From assembly GCA_038002745.1 (NCBI GenBank), contig JBBODD010000001.1, positions 2,356,001 through 2,420,000 of the forward strand: a stretch of DNA of 64,000 nt, given 5' to 3'. This DNA is from Bacillus sp. FSL H8-0547. Lineage in GTDB: Bacteria > Bacillota > Bacilli > Bacillales > Bacillaceae. How positions within the stretch are numbered: position 1 is the stretch's first letter; each line of letters begins with the position of its first letter. The notes below the pieces were generated by a model, which saw only the letters and a list, made by a program, of their open reading frames with translations, ran no database searches and was not told the origin of the DNA. A program made the position numbers and the translations under genes. Positions 50,308 to 59,243 of this stretch are shown here, piece after piece.

Positions 50308-51042
50308 TTATTCCTCTTTAAAAAGCTCCTCCAAAAACCGCTCCCGGTTTTCGAGAAAGTATTTCGTTATTTGATAGTGATCCGTATCTTCGTACGTCCT
50401 TTTTGTAATTTGTTCATCGTCAAAGCTTAGAATGTCAGCGCCCGGAAAGCCAAGCAGGATGGGGGAATGAGTGGCAATAATGAACTGAGTGTCTCCGCTT
50501 TTCGTCAAGTCGTGAAGGATGCGGAGGAGGGTCAGCTGCCGTGACGGGGACAGCGCTGCCTCCGGCTCATCAAGCAAATAAATGGCTTTGCTGCCGAAGC
50601 GGTTCAGGAACAGGGACAAGAACGACTCACCGTGAGACTGTTCGTGAAGCGATTTTCCTCCGTATGCACCGAAGACATCTCCTGATAGAGGATCTTCACT
50701 GAGCTCTTCAAGATGGGAGGCAAACTGGAAAAAAGATTCTGCTCTGAGAAAGAAACCATTTTTCACTTTGGGCATCCAGCCGAGCCGGATATAATCGCCA
50801 AGGTCTGACTGCGAGCTCCTCGGCTTGTAGAGATGGTGGCTTCCGCCTGCAGTGTTAAAGCCGCACTGATAGGCAACGGCCTCCATCAAAGTCGATTTTC
50901 CCGAGCCGTTTTCACCGACGAAAAAAGTAACAGGGCTTGTCAGCCTCAGCTCATCCATACGGGCAATGGCCGGAATGGAAAAGGGATATGTTTTAAAAGA
51001 GGGGATATTCTCTTTCAGCAGTTTGATTGATTTTAAGAACAT
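50308..51042 (-). CDS. Small AAA ATPase
   Basis: A 244-residue ABC/RecF-like ATPase without membrane partner. Walker A FFVGENGSGKSTLM (about 36), Q-loop region YQCGFN, a signature-like SHGESFLSLF (about 135), Walker B AIYLLDEPEAALSP (about 153), and the H-loop IIATHSPILLGFP. This is the compact AAA_21-type protein found widely in Bacilli; function unknown. ATG 51042 follows AGGTGATGA; upstream starts are possible. It lies 30 bp downstream of the esterase on the same strand. Confidence 0.82.
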   Translation of the reverse strand: MFLKSIKLLKENIPSFKTYPFSIPAIARMDELRLTSPVTFFVGENGSGKSTLMEAVAYQCGFNTAGGSHHLYKPRSSQSDLGDYIRLGWMPKVKNGFFLRAESFFQFASHLEELSEDPLSGDVFGAYGGKSLHEQSHGESFLSLFLNRFGSKAIYLLDEPEAALSPSRQLTLLRILHDLTKSGDTQFIIATHSPILLGFPGADILSFDDEQITKRTYEDTDHYQITKYFLENRERFLEELFKEE

Positions 51043-51071
51043 GTTCATCACCTGTCTACAGTTTAGCAGAT

Positions 51072-51842
51072 TCAGACAGACAATTTATACTCCCTGGAGC
51101 AGCAAAGTTCAATATAGCCGGCTGTTTTTTCTGCAATGATATCTTTGTCAAAATCCATTGAGGCCACATGATAGGAATTCGTGAGGCTGACCATCTGTTT
51201 AAAAGGAGATGAGATGGCATGGAAAAGAACATCTGAGCTTGAGGCCGGAACAACATGGTCTTCTTCTGATTTGAAAATCAGGGCCGGACAGGTTACTTCA
51301 GAAAGCACGGGTTTCGTTGTATTAATGAGCGTCAGCAGGTTGTGGACGGCTTTAATCGGAACGGCTTCATACGTAATTTCTTCAATATCGTCCGCTTTGA
51401 TATCCGGTCTTCCTTCTGGAATGAAACGGGGTTCGATTTCGTGCTGAAAAACCTCATAGCCTGGAACACTGAGTGCTGCATTGATGGTGATAAGGCCGTC
51501 AATTTCCTGGTGCCTGCAGGCAAGGTGAGCCGCTAATATTCCGCCCATGGACTGTCCGGCGACAAAGATTCTGCGGCACACTTTTCTAAGCTTTTTATAG
51601 GCTTCTTCGATATTTTGAATCCAGTCTGTAAAGCAGCAGTCTTCAAAATCGAGGGGAGTAGTTCCGTGGCCTTTCAGGCGCGGGGCATAAACGGTATAGC
51701 CCTTTGCGGCCAAAAGTTTTCCAAGCTCGCCTACACTCTGAGGCGTACCGGCAAATCCGTGGCACAGAAGAATGCCAATCTCATTTCCTTTATGAAAAAA
51801 GCTTTCAGCTCCTGCAAGGACAGGCACATGTTTCGTCGTCAT
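51072..51842 (-). CDS. Carboxylesterase-like alpha/beta hydrolase (Est30/YvaK type)
   Basis: A 256-residue cytosolic serine hydrolase. Oxyanion segment LLCHGFAGTPQSV (about 28), nucleophile elbow AGQSMGG (Ser about 97), Asp in FKSEEDHVVP (about 195) and His in SYHVASMDFD (about 225). Close to the monoacylglycerol lipase/Est30 group. GGGAGG at 51851-51856 favours the third of three consecutive ATGs. Preceded by a leader with a SAM-riboswitch-like fold and terminator. The natural substrate is unknown. Confidence 0.87.
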   Translation of the reverse strand: MTTKHVPVLAGAESFFHKGNEIGILLCHGFAGTPQSVGELGKLLAAKGYTVYAPRLKGHGTTPLDFEDCCFTDWIQNIEEAYKKLRKVCRRIFVAGQSMGGILAAHLACRHQEIDGLITINAALSVPGYEVFQHEIEPRFIPEGRPDIKADDIEEITYEAVPIKAVHNLLTLINTTKPVLSEVTCPALIFKSEEDHVVPASSSDVLFHAISSPFKQMVSLTNSYHVASMDFDKDIIAEKTAGYIELCCSREYKLSV

Positions 51843-51871
51843 CATCATTTCCTCCCAATCAATTTTGAACT

Positions 51872-52018
51872 AAAAAACCCTCTCCTGCTTACAGCTGACA
51901 AGAGAGGGTTTGTCTTTATCGGCCAAAGCATCGTGCTTTGCTGGTTGGAGCACCTTTCCGGCGTGCGGCGGCTGCTGTGAAGTCATGGAGCCAGATCTCT
52001 CGTTCACTCTTGATAGTT
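51872..52018 (-). promoter_or_regulatory. Diverged S-box-like leader before the esterase
   Basis: Minus strand: ATCAAGAGTGAACGAGAGA, then TCTGGCTCCATGAC, AGCAGCC, AGGTGCTCCAACCAGC, a P4-like hairpin CAAAGC/GCTTTG and CCGATAAAG. It aligns block by block with the S-box at 52656, with equal spacing in the first 46 nt. A 10-bp terminator stem (51911-51902 with 51884-51875) and U6 follow. P1 is weak and core positions differ from the SAM-I consensus, so this is either an altered-specificity variant or a decaying copy. Confidence 0.5.
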
Positions 52019-52167
52019 TATATTTAATTCTTATTGGTTTAGTCGGTTTTAATGATCTTATCATGCTGGAGAGATAGCTGTCAATCACTTCCTGGTGCAA
52101 TCCTCTTCACAAAATTGCCTGCCTGGAGTAAAATACTTATATTCCAATCAGATAGGTGGGTTTTAGT

Positions 52168-52590
52168 GTGAAAACCATTCCAAAACCTCTAGTGTTAGTC
52201 AATCAATGGGTGATCGTTCTATCCGCTGCAGCGTTCTGGATCAGCGGCATGGGCGCTTTTTTACTGGTGCCTCTTACGGCCGGAATTATGGGACTGCTAG
52301 TAAAGGTAAACCCGATTATGAAAGCAGCCGCGACGTTTTTGAAGAAAGAGCCTTCAGCTTACATACAGGAGGATTTTGATCAGCAGCAGTTTAATCAGGC
52401 AATTGCTGTAGTCTGCCTGAGCCTTGGATATGCTGGATACGCGCTTGACTGGACGGTCCTTGCCTATGCGGCGACTATTATGGTTGCCATTGCTGCATTT
52501 ACCGCGATTCTCGGTTTTTGCATCGGCTGCTTTATCCGTTTTCAGTGGCAGCAGTTTAAATACCGCAGACTTTCTAAGCAGTCCAACTGA
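52168..52590 (+). CDS. DUF4395 family membrane protein
   Basis: A 140-residue membrane protein with about four TM segments (12-30, 32-50, 75-95, 100-125), and N-terminal IPKPLVLVNQWVIVL typical of DUF4395. Function unknown. GTG 52168 lies 8 nt after AGGTGGG; the earlier GTG at 52156 overlaps that site. Monocistronic, just upstream of the metNPQ promoter. Confidence 0.8.
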   Translation: MKTIPKPLVLVNQWVIVLSAAAFWISGMGAFLLVPLTAGIMGLLVKVNPIMKAAATFLKKEPSAYIQEDFDQQQFNQAIAVVCLSLGYAGYALDWTVLAYAATIMVAIAAFTAILGFCIGCFIRFQWQQFKYRRLSKQSN

Positions 52591-52605
52591 TTTTTTAAAA
52601 AAGTG

Positions 52606-52634
52606 TTGACTTTCAGAAAATACGAGAGTAAAGT
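52606..52634 (+). promoter_or_regulatory. metNPQ promoter
   Basis: TTGACT (52606-52611), 17-bp spacer, TAAAGT (52629-52634), 20 bp before the first S-box. Confidence 0.75.
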
Positions 52635-52655
52635 AAGACACATCGAAAATATAGC

Positions 52656-52827
52656 TTCTTATCACGAGAGGTGGAGGGATATGGCCCTTTGAAACCTCGG
52701 CAGCGGACTCATTATGAGAACTGTGCCAACTCCAGCAGGCGTGAAGCCTGAGAGATGAGAAGAGCGAACGGTCTTTTTTTGCAGATCCAGCCTCTTCCTG
52801 TCTTTCAGGGAGAGGTTTTTATTTTTC
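52656..52827 (+). promoter_or_regulatory. SAM-I riboswitch 1 of a tandem pair
   Basis: P1 CTTCTTATC (52656-) and GATGAGAAG (ending at 52763), with GAGAGGTGGAGGGA, ATGGCCCTTTGAAACC, CGGCAGC and CTGTGCCAACTCC, then P4 CAGGC/GCCTG. Terminator CCTCTTCCTG/CAGGGAGAGG (52791-52815) with a T-rich tail. High SAM should stop transcription here. Confidence 0.95.
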
Positions 52828-52844
52828 AAAACTAAATCATGATT

Positions 52845-53008
52845 TTCTTATCCAGAGAAGCGGAGGGACTGGCCCCATGATGCTTCGGCAGCGGACTTTC
52901 GAAAAAGTACTGTGCCAATTCCAGCAGGCGATTGCCTGGGAGATGAGAAGAGAACCGGTGATCCGTTATGCCATGCCCTCTTCTTGTCGGATAGAAGAGG
53001 GTTTTTTT
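52845..53008 (+). promoter_or_regulatory. SAM-I riboswitch 2 of a tandem pair
   Basis: A second full aptamer (52845-52952) with AGAAGCGGAGGGA, CTGGCCCCATGATGC, CGGCAGC, CTGTGCCAATTCC and GAGATGAGAAG. Its own terminator, CCCTCTTCT/AGAAGAGGG (52976-52984 with 52993-53001) and T7, precedes metN by 28 bp. Confidence 0.95.
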
Positions 53009-53036
53009 AATGCAAAATAAATGGGAGGTTACATAG

Positions 53037-54068
53037 ATGATTGAATTTAAAGGCGTCACAAAGGTATACGAAAGCGGCGGCAATGAAGTGAAAGCCCTTG
53101 ACGGCATTGATCTAGAGGTGAAAAAAGGGGAAATTTGCGGAGTTATCGGATTCAGCGGAGCGGGCAAAAGCACGCTGATCCGCACGGTAAACCTGCTCGA
53201 GCGTCCAACAGCAGGACAGATCATTGTTGATGGACTTGACTTGACGGCTCTCTCCAAAAAGGATGTGCGAGGAGTCAAACGGAAAATTGGCATGGTGTTT
53301 CAGCATTTCAATCTGCTGAATTCAAAAACGGTCTATGCAAATGTGGCGATGCCGCTGCTTCTCTCAAAGGCCTCGCCGAAAGTCATTAAGGAGCGGGTTG
53401 CTGAGCTGCTCTCGTTTGTAGGACTTGAGGACAAAGCGAATCAGTACCCTGATCAGTTATCAGGCGGCCAGAAACAGCGTGTCGGAATTGCAAGAGCACT
53501 TGCTACCCAGCCATCCATTCTATTGTGCGATGAAGCTACCTCAGCGCTTGATCCTCAGACAACAGCTTCGATTCTGAAGCTTTTGAAAAAAATCAACGAG
53601 GAATACAACATTACGATTCTCATGATCACGCATGAAATGTCAGTTATCAGAGAGGTTTGCGATACAGTGGCCGTGATTGAAGGCGGGAAAATCATCGAAT
53701 CAGGCTCTGTGTTTGAGGTTTTCTCAAATCCGAAAACAAAGACCGCTTCAAACTTTGTCAGCTCTGTTCTGAATGATTCTATTCCCGAATCGGTCCTGAA
53801 GCTTGTTCAGGAGGAAAACAGCCAGGCACAGATTTTCAAAATCAACTTTGTCGGCAAATCCTCAGGCCAGCCGCTCCTTTCGCAGATTGCGAAACGATTT
53901 GACCTCCATATCAACGTGCTGTTCGGAAACATTACGGAGCTTCAGGGAATTCCGTTTGGACACTTAATCGTTGAACTTCAGGGGACAGAAAGTGAAATAA
54001 AAAGAGCGCTTCTGGTGATGAACCAGGAGAACGTATCAGTGAAAGAGGTGAATGCACATGCTAGTTGA
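53037..54068 (+). CDS. metN: Methionine ABC transporter ATP-binding protein
   Basis: A 343-residue ATPase of the D/L-methionine importer: Walker A GFSGAGKST (about 38), signature LSGGQKQR (about 141), Walker B ILLCDEAT (about 161), H-loop ITHEMSV. The C-terminal NIL (ACT-like) domain (about 265-340) mediates inhibition by internal methionine in the family. First gene of metNPQ-M20, behind two S-boxes. Confidence 0.96.
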   Translation: MIEFKGVTKVYESGGNEVKALDGIDLEVKKGEICGVIGFSGAGKSTLIRTVNLLERPTAGQIIVDGLDLTALSKKDVRGVKRKIGMVFQHFNLLNSKTVYANVAMPLLLSKASPKVIKERVAELLSFVGLEDKANQYPDQLSGGQKQRVGIARALATQPSILLCDEATSALDPQTTASILKLLKKINEEYNITILMITHEMSVIREVCDTVAVIEGGKIIESGSVFEVFSNPKTKTASNFVSSVLNDSIPESVLKLVQEENSQAQIFKINFVGKSSGQPLLSQIAKRFDLHINVLFGNITELQGIPFGHLIVELQGTESEIKRALLVMNQENVSVKEVNAHAS

Positions 54069-54708
54069 TTCTCAGCAAATAATTGATGCTTTAGTCGAAA
54101 CACTCGCAATGACCGGTTTTTCCCTGCTTTTCTCCACGTTGATCGGTCTTCCGCTCGGCGTGCTGCTGGTCATTACCCGGAAGGGACATCTATGGGAAAA
54201 TGCCATTATTTTTAACATCCTGAACGGGATTGTGAATCTCTTCCGGTCAGTGCCGTTCATCATTTTGATGGTGGCGATTGTTCCGCTGACGAGACTGATT
54301 GTCGGAACGTCGATCGGAACAGCTGCAGCTGTTGTGCCGCTTGTCTTTTACGCAGGTCCTTATATTGCCAGATTAATAGAGAACTCGCTGCTTGAAGTTG
54401 ACCCGGGAGTCATTGAAGCGGCAGAAGCAATGGGGGCAACGCCAAGCCAGATTATCTTTAAATTTATTGTTCCGGAAGCATTAAGCTCGCTTGTTTTGAG
54501 TCTGACGATTGCGACAGTCGGACTTGTCGGCGCATCTGCGATGGCAGGGGCTGTCGGCGGAGGCGGGCTTGGAGATCTCGCCATTACATACGGCTACCAG
54601 CGCTTTGACACGGTTGTCATGATCATAACAGTGGCCATTCTTGTTGTCCTTGTTCAAGGACTGCAGACTTCAGGAAACATTTTATCGAAAAAAATCAGAA
54701 GACGATAG
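54058..54708 (+). CDS. metP: Methionine ABC transporter permease
   Basis: A 216-residue MetI/MetP permease with five TM segments and the coupling loop ENSLLEVDPGVIEAAEAMGATPSQIIFKFIVPEAL (about 108-142). GAGGTG supports ATG 54058; ATG 54052 is adjacent to it. Overlaps metN by 11 bp. Confidence 0.95.
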   Translation: MLVDSQQIIDALVETLAMTGFSLLFSTLIGLPLGVLLVITRKGHLWENAIIFNILNGIVNLFRSVPFIILMVAIVPLTRLIVGTSIGTAAAVVPLVFYAGPYIARLIENSLLEVDPGVIEAAEAMGATPSQIIFKFIVPEALSSLVLSLTIATVGLVGASAMAGAVGGGGLGDLAITYGYQRFDTVVMIITVAILVVLVQGLQTSGNILSKKIRRR

Positions 54709-54717
54709 GAGAGAACA

Positions 54718-55551
54718 ATGATGAAAAAATGGATCATTTTAACGCTCATTGCAGCACTTGCTGCTTTTGCTGCAGGATGCGGAAATAAAACAGCAAGCGG
54801 AAAAGAAGAGGTGGATGTAAAAATCGGTGTCAGCGGATCTGATAACCGCATATGGGATTTTGTTGCCAAGAAGGCAGAAAAAGAAGGCATTAACATTGAG
54901 ATTGTCAGATTTTCAGATTATGTGCAGCCGAACCTGGCACTTTCAGAAGGCGAGCTAGATGCCAACGCGTTTCAAACGATTTCTTACTTTAATGCCTTCA
55001 AAAAAGAACATAATCTTGACCTGACTCCAATCGGAACAACGGTCATCGCGCCTCTAGGCCTCTACTCGGATAAATACAAATCTGTTGAAGACATTCCCGA
55101 AGGCGGAAAAATTGCTGTTCCGAATGAAGCGACTAACATGGGAAGAGCGTTCCTCCTTCTTCAGTCAGCAGGCTTAATTGAACTTCCTGAAGACTTTGAC
55201 GGCAACGGATCTCTTGATAAAATCGTCAAAAATCCGAAGAACCTTGAAATCGTGCCTGTCGTCGCAGGCCAGACACCGCGTGTCCTTCCCGACGTAGCGG
55301 GATCCATCATCAACAACGGAATTGCCGTTGATGCAGGATTTAACCCGATCAAAGATTCTATTTTCCATGAAGATGATACAGCCACACCATATATCAACAT
55401 TATCGCAGCACGCACGGAAGATAAAGACCGCAAAGAACTGAAACGCATCGTTGAGCTTTACCAGGAGGAAGACACGGCTGACTTTATCAAAAAAGAATAT
55501 GACGGAGCCACGATTCCTACATTTGTCCCTCTAAGTGAAATTGGAGAATAA
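54718..55551 (+). CDS. metQ: Methionine ABC transporter substrate-binding lipoprotein
   Basis: A 277-residue NlpA/MetQ-family lipoprotein: lipobox AFAAGC (Cys about 21), then DVKIGVSGSDNRIWDFV, the aromatic/Asn-containing site segment DANAFQTISYF (about 80-90), and AVPNEATNMGRAFLLLQ. Binds methionine outside the membrane and delivers it to MetNP. AGGAGA precedes the ATG. Confidence 0.95.
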   Translation: MMKKWIILTLIAALAAFAAGCGNKTASGKEEVDVKIGVSGSDNRIWDFVAKKAEKEGINIEIVRFSDYVQPNLALSEGELDANAFQTISYFNAFKKEHNLDLTPIGTTVIAPLGLYSDKYKSVEDIPEGGKIAVPNEATNMGRAFLLLQSAGLIELPEDFDGNGSLDKIVKNPKNLEIVPVVAGQTPRVLPDVAGSIINNGIAVDAGFNPIKDSIFHEDDTATPYINIIAARTEDKDRKELKRIVELYQEEDTADFIKKEYDGATIPTFVPLSEIGE

Positions 55552-55570
55552 CCATTGAGGAGGAAAGAGC

Positions 55571-56776
55571 ATGAGCACAGCAGCTGTTACGCTCAAAGAG
55601 CAAATCATTGATGAAATAGAATCAAGAAAGGCAGAGTACCTGAAGATCAGCCATTCGATTCATGAAAATCCTGAAATCGGCAATGAGGAATACTTTGCTT
55701 CAAAGCTCCTTTCCGACTTGCTTGAGGCAGAAGGATTTACAGTTGAACGCGGAGTGGCAGGACACGAGACGGCGTTTCTGGCCCGTAAAAAATCGTCAGT
55801 AAAAAGCGGCCCATCTGTTGCTTTTCTGGCAGAATACGATGCGCTTCCTGGACTTGGCCATGCATGTGGCCATAACATCATCGGCACCGCAAGCACAGCA
55901 GCAGCGATTGCCCTCGGCAGACAGATTGACGAAATTGGCGGAGAAGTAGTCGTTTTGGGAACACCAGCAGAAGAAGGCGGCCCGAACGGCAGTGCGAAGG
56001 GAAGCTTTGTCAAGCACGGGCTGCTTGAAGGCATCGATGCTGCCCTAATGGTGCACCCGTCGAACGCTACGAGAATAACGGGGAACTCCCTTGCAGTGGA
56101 TCCGCTCGATTTTGAATTCATCGGAAAGCCGGCGCATGCTGCAGCTGCTCCTCATCAGGGAATCAATGCCCTGGATGCAGTCATTCAGCTTTTCAACAGC
56201 ATCAACGCTCTTCGTCAGCATGTAACGGACGATGTGAAAATCCACGGGATCATCACGCACGGCGGCGATGCCCCGAACATTGTCCCGCACTATGCGAAGG
56301 CACGGTTCTACATCCGCGCGGCAACGAGAAAAAAATGCTCAGAGACAACAGAACGCATCAAAGCTGCAGCACAGGGAGCAGCCTTGGCGACAGGCGCTAA
56401 GCTGAACGTGATTGCTTTTCAAAATGAAGTCGACAACCTGGTGCTAAACCGGACATTTGATTCCGTTTTTAAACAGCAGCTTGAAAGTCTCGGAGAAACA
56501 GTGGAAACGTCTGAGCGCGAAGGCCTCGGCTCAACGGACGCCGGCAATATCAGCCACGTTGTTCCGACGATCCATCCGTACATCAAAATTGGACCCGATA
56601 CCCTCGTCGGCCACACAGACGAATTCAGGGAGGCAGCCAAATCAGAGCAGGGGGACGCAGCGCTTCTGCTCGGTGCAAAAGGCCTTGCCCTGACCGCGCT
56701 TCAGCTGCTGACAGACCCTGTGCTTCTGGATGAGATTAAGGAAGAGTTCAGACAGCGGAAGGAATTGGAGGGATAG
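55571..56776 (+). CDS. M20 family amidohydrolase in the met operon
   Basis: A 401-residue M20D metallo-amidohydrolase (AbgB/IAA-amino-acid hydrolase-like). Metal-site segments: AEYDALPGLGHACGHNIIG (about 84-103), GTPAEEGGPNG (about 136) and the late GSTDAGNISHVVPT (about 318). It lies 20 bp after metQ under the same S-boxes, so the likely substrate is an N-acyl or amide form of methionine or a related sulfur amino acid taken up by MetNPQ. That substrate is inferred from context. Confidence 0.88.
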   Translation: MSTAAVTLKEQIIDEIESRKAEYLKISHSIHENPEIGNEEYFASKLLSDLLEAEGFTVERGVAGHETAFLARKKSSVKSGPSVAFLAEYDALPGLGHACGHNIIGTASTAAAIALGRQIDEIGGEVVVLGTPAEEGGPNGSAKGSFVKHGLLEGIDAALMVHPSNATRITGNSLAVDPLDFEFIGKPAHAAAAPHQGINALDAVIQLFNSINALRQHVTDDVKIHGIITHGGDAPNIVPHYAKARFYIRAATRKKCSETTERIKAAAQGAALATGAKLNVIAFQNEVDNLVLNRTFDSVFKQQLESLGETVETSEREGLGSTDAGNISHVVPTIHPYIKIGPDTLVGHTDEFREAAKSEQGDAALLLGAKGLALTALQLLTDPVLLDEIKEEFRQRKELEG

Positions 56777-56846
56777 GAAGGGTAAAGGACCGTCTTGAAG
56801 CACCAGTTGAACAGCATTGAGAGATTTTCATCTTTCTGACATGACA

Positions 56847-56877
56847 AGGGGACTCCAGTTTTTGGCTGGAGTCCCTT
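56847..56877. terminator. Terminator of the met operon
   Basis: Long stem with GGACTCCAG/CTGGAGTCC core (56850-56858 with 56866-56874); flanks serve both strands. Confidence 0.85.
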
Positions 56878-56926
56878 ATCCTTTTCCAGTTAGTTTCCCG
56901 CGGCCTGCTGGCTTTCTTACATATAG

Positions 56927-57124
56927 TCATCTCTTAATTTCTTTATCTGCTGGCAAGACAATTGCAGCTATGATATAAATTAATAATGTTATTCCGCCAG
57001 TAAAAAAGAATGACAGTGCAACAGCTATTCGAAGAATGCTGACATCAATTTTATACTTATCGCTTAAGCCTCCTAGTACACCTGATAATTGCTTATCTTG
57101 CGTGGATTTATATAAGCTTTTCAT
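56927..57124 (-). CDS. PspC domain membrane protein
   Basis: A 65-residue PspC-family protein: KQLSGVLGGLSDKYKIDVSILRIA (about 11-34), then a TM hairpin (37-60). Short PspC proteins are common in Firmicutes and are linked to envelope stress; no other psp gene is near. GGGGTG precedes ATG 57124. The 290 bp between it and the next gene hold no further gene. Confidence 0.88.
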   Translation of the reverse strand: MKSLYKSTQDKQLSGVLGGLSDKYKIDVSILRIAVALSFFFTGGITLLIYIIAAIVLPADKEIKR

Positions 57125-57416
57125 CTAAACACCCCAATCTGATTAGATAAGATTTGCTCAACCAGCCTGCCTTAAAGCCTGATAACAAATTATTTCCATT
57201 TTAACATAATTTTTCTTGGGAGACGGACAAAGCCGATTATTTTCCGCTGCTGTGCTGTCTGATCTGCCGCATCTAAACTTTACCCCTTTTAAGCAAATGA
57301 GTTTTTCTTTGCAGCGAGAACCAATTTTAAACAATTCTTTTACAAATCATAACCTCGTCTTAAACTTTGTCCGCTAAACTAGGTGAATACCTTTATTAAA
57401 GAAAGCGGGACAAACC

Positions 57417-58373
57417 ATGAAAACAAAATGGAAAAAAATCATCCGGACTCTTTTTATGCTGATTGGAGCAATCATATTGCTGAGCTTCATCCTTCATCAA
57501 GTGATCACATTCTATGAGCAGAAGAAATACCAGGCTCCGGGTCAGCTTGTCGAAGTAGACGGAAGAAGCATGCACGTTTACACAAAGGGTGAAGGAGAAC
57601 ATACGATTTTGCTATTAAGCGGACTCGGAACGGCTGCGCCAGTCCTTGATTTTGAGCCGCTGGTAAATGAATTGGCAAAGAACCATAAAGTCGTTGTTGC
57701 AGAACCATTCGGCTATGGATGGAGTGATGGAACGAATGAAGTGCGCACAGTGGAGAACATGGTGGAAGAGGTGCGGACGGCACTGAAAAAAACCGGCATC
57801 AACGGTCCGTATATTTTGATGCCGCACTCAGTCTCCGGGGTTTACAGTATGTACTTTGCCAATGCCTATCCAGATGAAATTGAAGCTATTATCGGAATTG
57901 ATCCAACCCTGCCAAAGGCTTTTGACTTTTTTAATGAAAAAGCTCCGTCGGTTCCTTCGTTCGTTCGTGCTGCCTCTGTACTCGGTGCTGCCAGGTGGGC
58001 GGCGGCATTCACGCCTGAAGACTTTCTTCCGATTGCAGAGGAAGAAACATATTCAGAAGAAAATAAAAGCATGACCAAACGAATTGCCGCATGGAAAAAC
58101 TACCATAAAAACGTCATAGATGAAGCGAATGAACTGAGCAGAAGTGCGGAAAAAACAGAAGATATGACGTTCCCCCCGCATATTCCCGTTATGATTTTTC
58201 AAGCGGAGGATAAGGATCAAAAAGCAAAAGACGAAAAAATTAAAACGTTCTATCTGGATCAAATGAGCCATGTGAAAGAACACAAACTTGTTTCGCTTAC
58301 AGGACATCATTATCTCCACTGGACAAAGTCAGCGGAAATAAACGAGTATACGACAGAGTTTCTGAATAAGTAA
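57417..58373 (+). CDS. Membrane-anchored alpha/beta hydrolase
   Basis: A 318-residue alpha/beta hydrolase with one N-terminal TM (about 8-30), so the catalytic domain faces outside. Segments: LLLSGLGTAAPVLD (about 64), FGYGWSDGT (about 98), nucleophile elbow MPHSVSGVYS (Ser about 140; Pro replaces the usual Gly before His), Asp near FQAEDKD (about 265), His in TGHHYLHW (about 302). Proline-iminopeptidase/haloperoxidase-like group; substrate unknown. The ribosome site is weak. Confidence 0.82.
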   Translation: MKTKWKKIIRTLFMLIGAIILLSFILHQVITFYEQKKYQAPGQLVEVDGRSMHVYTKGEGEHTILLLSGLGTAAPVLDFEPLVNELAKNHKVVVAEPFGYGWSDGTNEVRTVENMVEEVRTALKKTGINGPYILMPHSVSGVYSMYFANAYPDEIEAIIGIDPTLPKAFDFFNEKAPSVPSFVRAASVLGAARWAAAFTPEDFLPIAEEETYSEENKSMTKRIAAWKNYHKNVIDEANELSRSAEKTEDMTFPPHIPVMIFQAEDKDQKAKDEKIKTFYLDQMSHVKEHKLVSLTGHHYLHWTKSAEINEYTTEFLNK

Positions 58374-58375
58374 GT

Positions 58376-59221
58376 TTACAATTCGATCTTCTTCCTGAGC
58401 AGTTTTCCAATAAGAATGGATTCCCACATGCGCCAGGGTAGTATCCGTTTTAAGAACAGGGATATCCGGACGCCTTTTCCAGCCGGATATCTGAGCTTAG
58501 TCAATGAGTTTTTTGCACACAGCTTAACAATCAGTTCAGCGACATCAGCCGGATCCCCAAGCTTTTCCTTTCCCTGTTCAAGTTCGTTTTCAATGGCATT
58601 CATATACACAAGATACGGAGAATCTTCTATTGAAGATACTTTTCTTCCCGTTGTCCAGATGTTCGTAGAAAAAGAGCCCGGTTCAATCAGTGCGACATCA
58701 ATGCCGAACGGCTTCACTTCAAGTCTTAAGCTCTCGCTGTATCCTTCAAGCGCATGCTTTGATGCTGCATACGGCGAGAGGCCGGGAAAGCCGATCAATC
58801 CGCTGATGCTGCTCATGTTGATGATTTTTCCGCTGCGCTGTTTGCGCATATATGGCAGGACCGCCTGGGTAACAGCAATGACACCGAAGAAATTCGTTTC
58901 AAACTGGCTTTTATAATCAGCAACCGTTACTTCCTCTCCAAATCCGCCAAAGGCAAATCCGGCGTTATTGATCAGTATGTCGATTTTGCCGGTCTCTTTC
59001 AAATACTTCTTCAATGCATCAATGGATTCCGGTGACGTGACGTCAAGCTCAAGAACCGTCACTCTTTCTTCGTGTTCTCCAAGCATCCTGAAAAGGTCCG
59101 TTTGTTTCTCCGTATTCCTCATAGAAGCGATGACGCGGTATCCTTCCGCTGCAAGTCTGCAGGCGGCGAGCATCCCAAAACCGCTTGATGCACCTGTAAT
59201 GAGCACTGTTTTTTCATTCAT
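58376..59221 (-). CDS. Short-chain dehydrogenase/reductase
   Basis: A 281-residue classical SDR: NAD(P) motif TGASSGFG (about 10-17), DVT (about 60), NNAGFAFGG (about 86), catalytic Ser in MSSISGLIG (about 138) and Tyr/Lys in YAASKHAL (about 151-155). An Arg-containing loop (SMRNTEKQ) suggests NADP. ATG 59221 follows GGAGG by 9 nt; the upstream in-frame extension overlaps that site. Substrate unknown. Convergent with the hydrolase, 2 bp between stop codons. Confidence 0.9.
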   Translation of the reverse strand: MNEKTVLITGASSGFGMLAACRLAAEGYRVIASMRNTEKQTDLFRMLGEHEERVTVLELDVTSPESIDALKKYLKETGKIDILINNAGFAFGGFGEEVTVADYKSQFETNFFGVIAVTQAVLPYMRKQRSGKIINMSSISGLIGFPGLSPYAASKHALEGYSESLRLEVKPFGIDVALIEPGSFSTNIWTTGRKVSSIEDSPYLVYMNAIENELEQGKEKLGDPADVAELIVKLCAKNSLTKLRYPAGKGVRISLFLKRILPWRMWESILIGKLLRKKIEL

Positions 59222-59243
59222 AGGGTGTTTCCTCCGATCAGGC

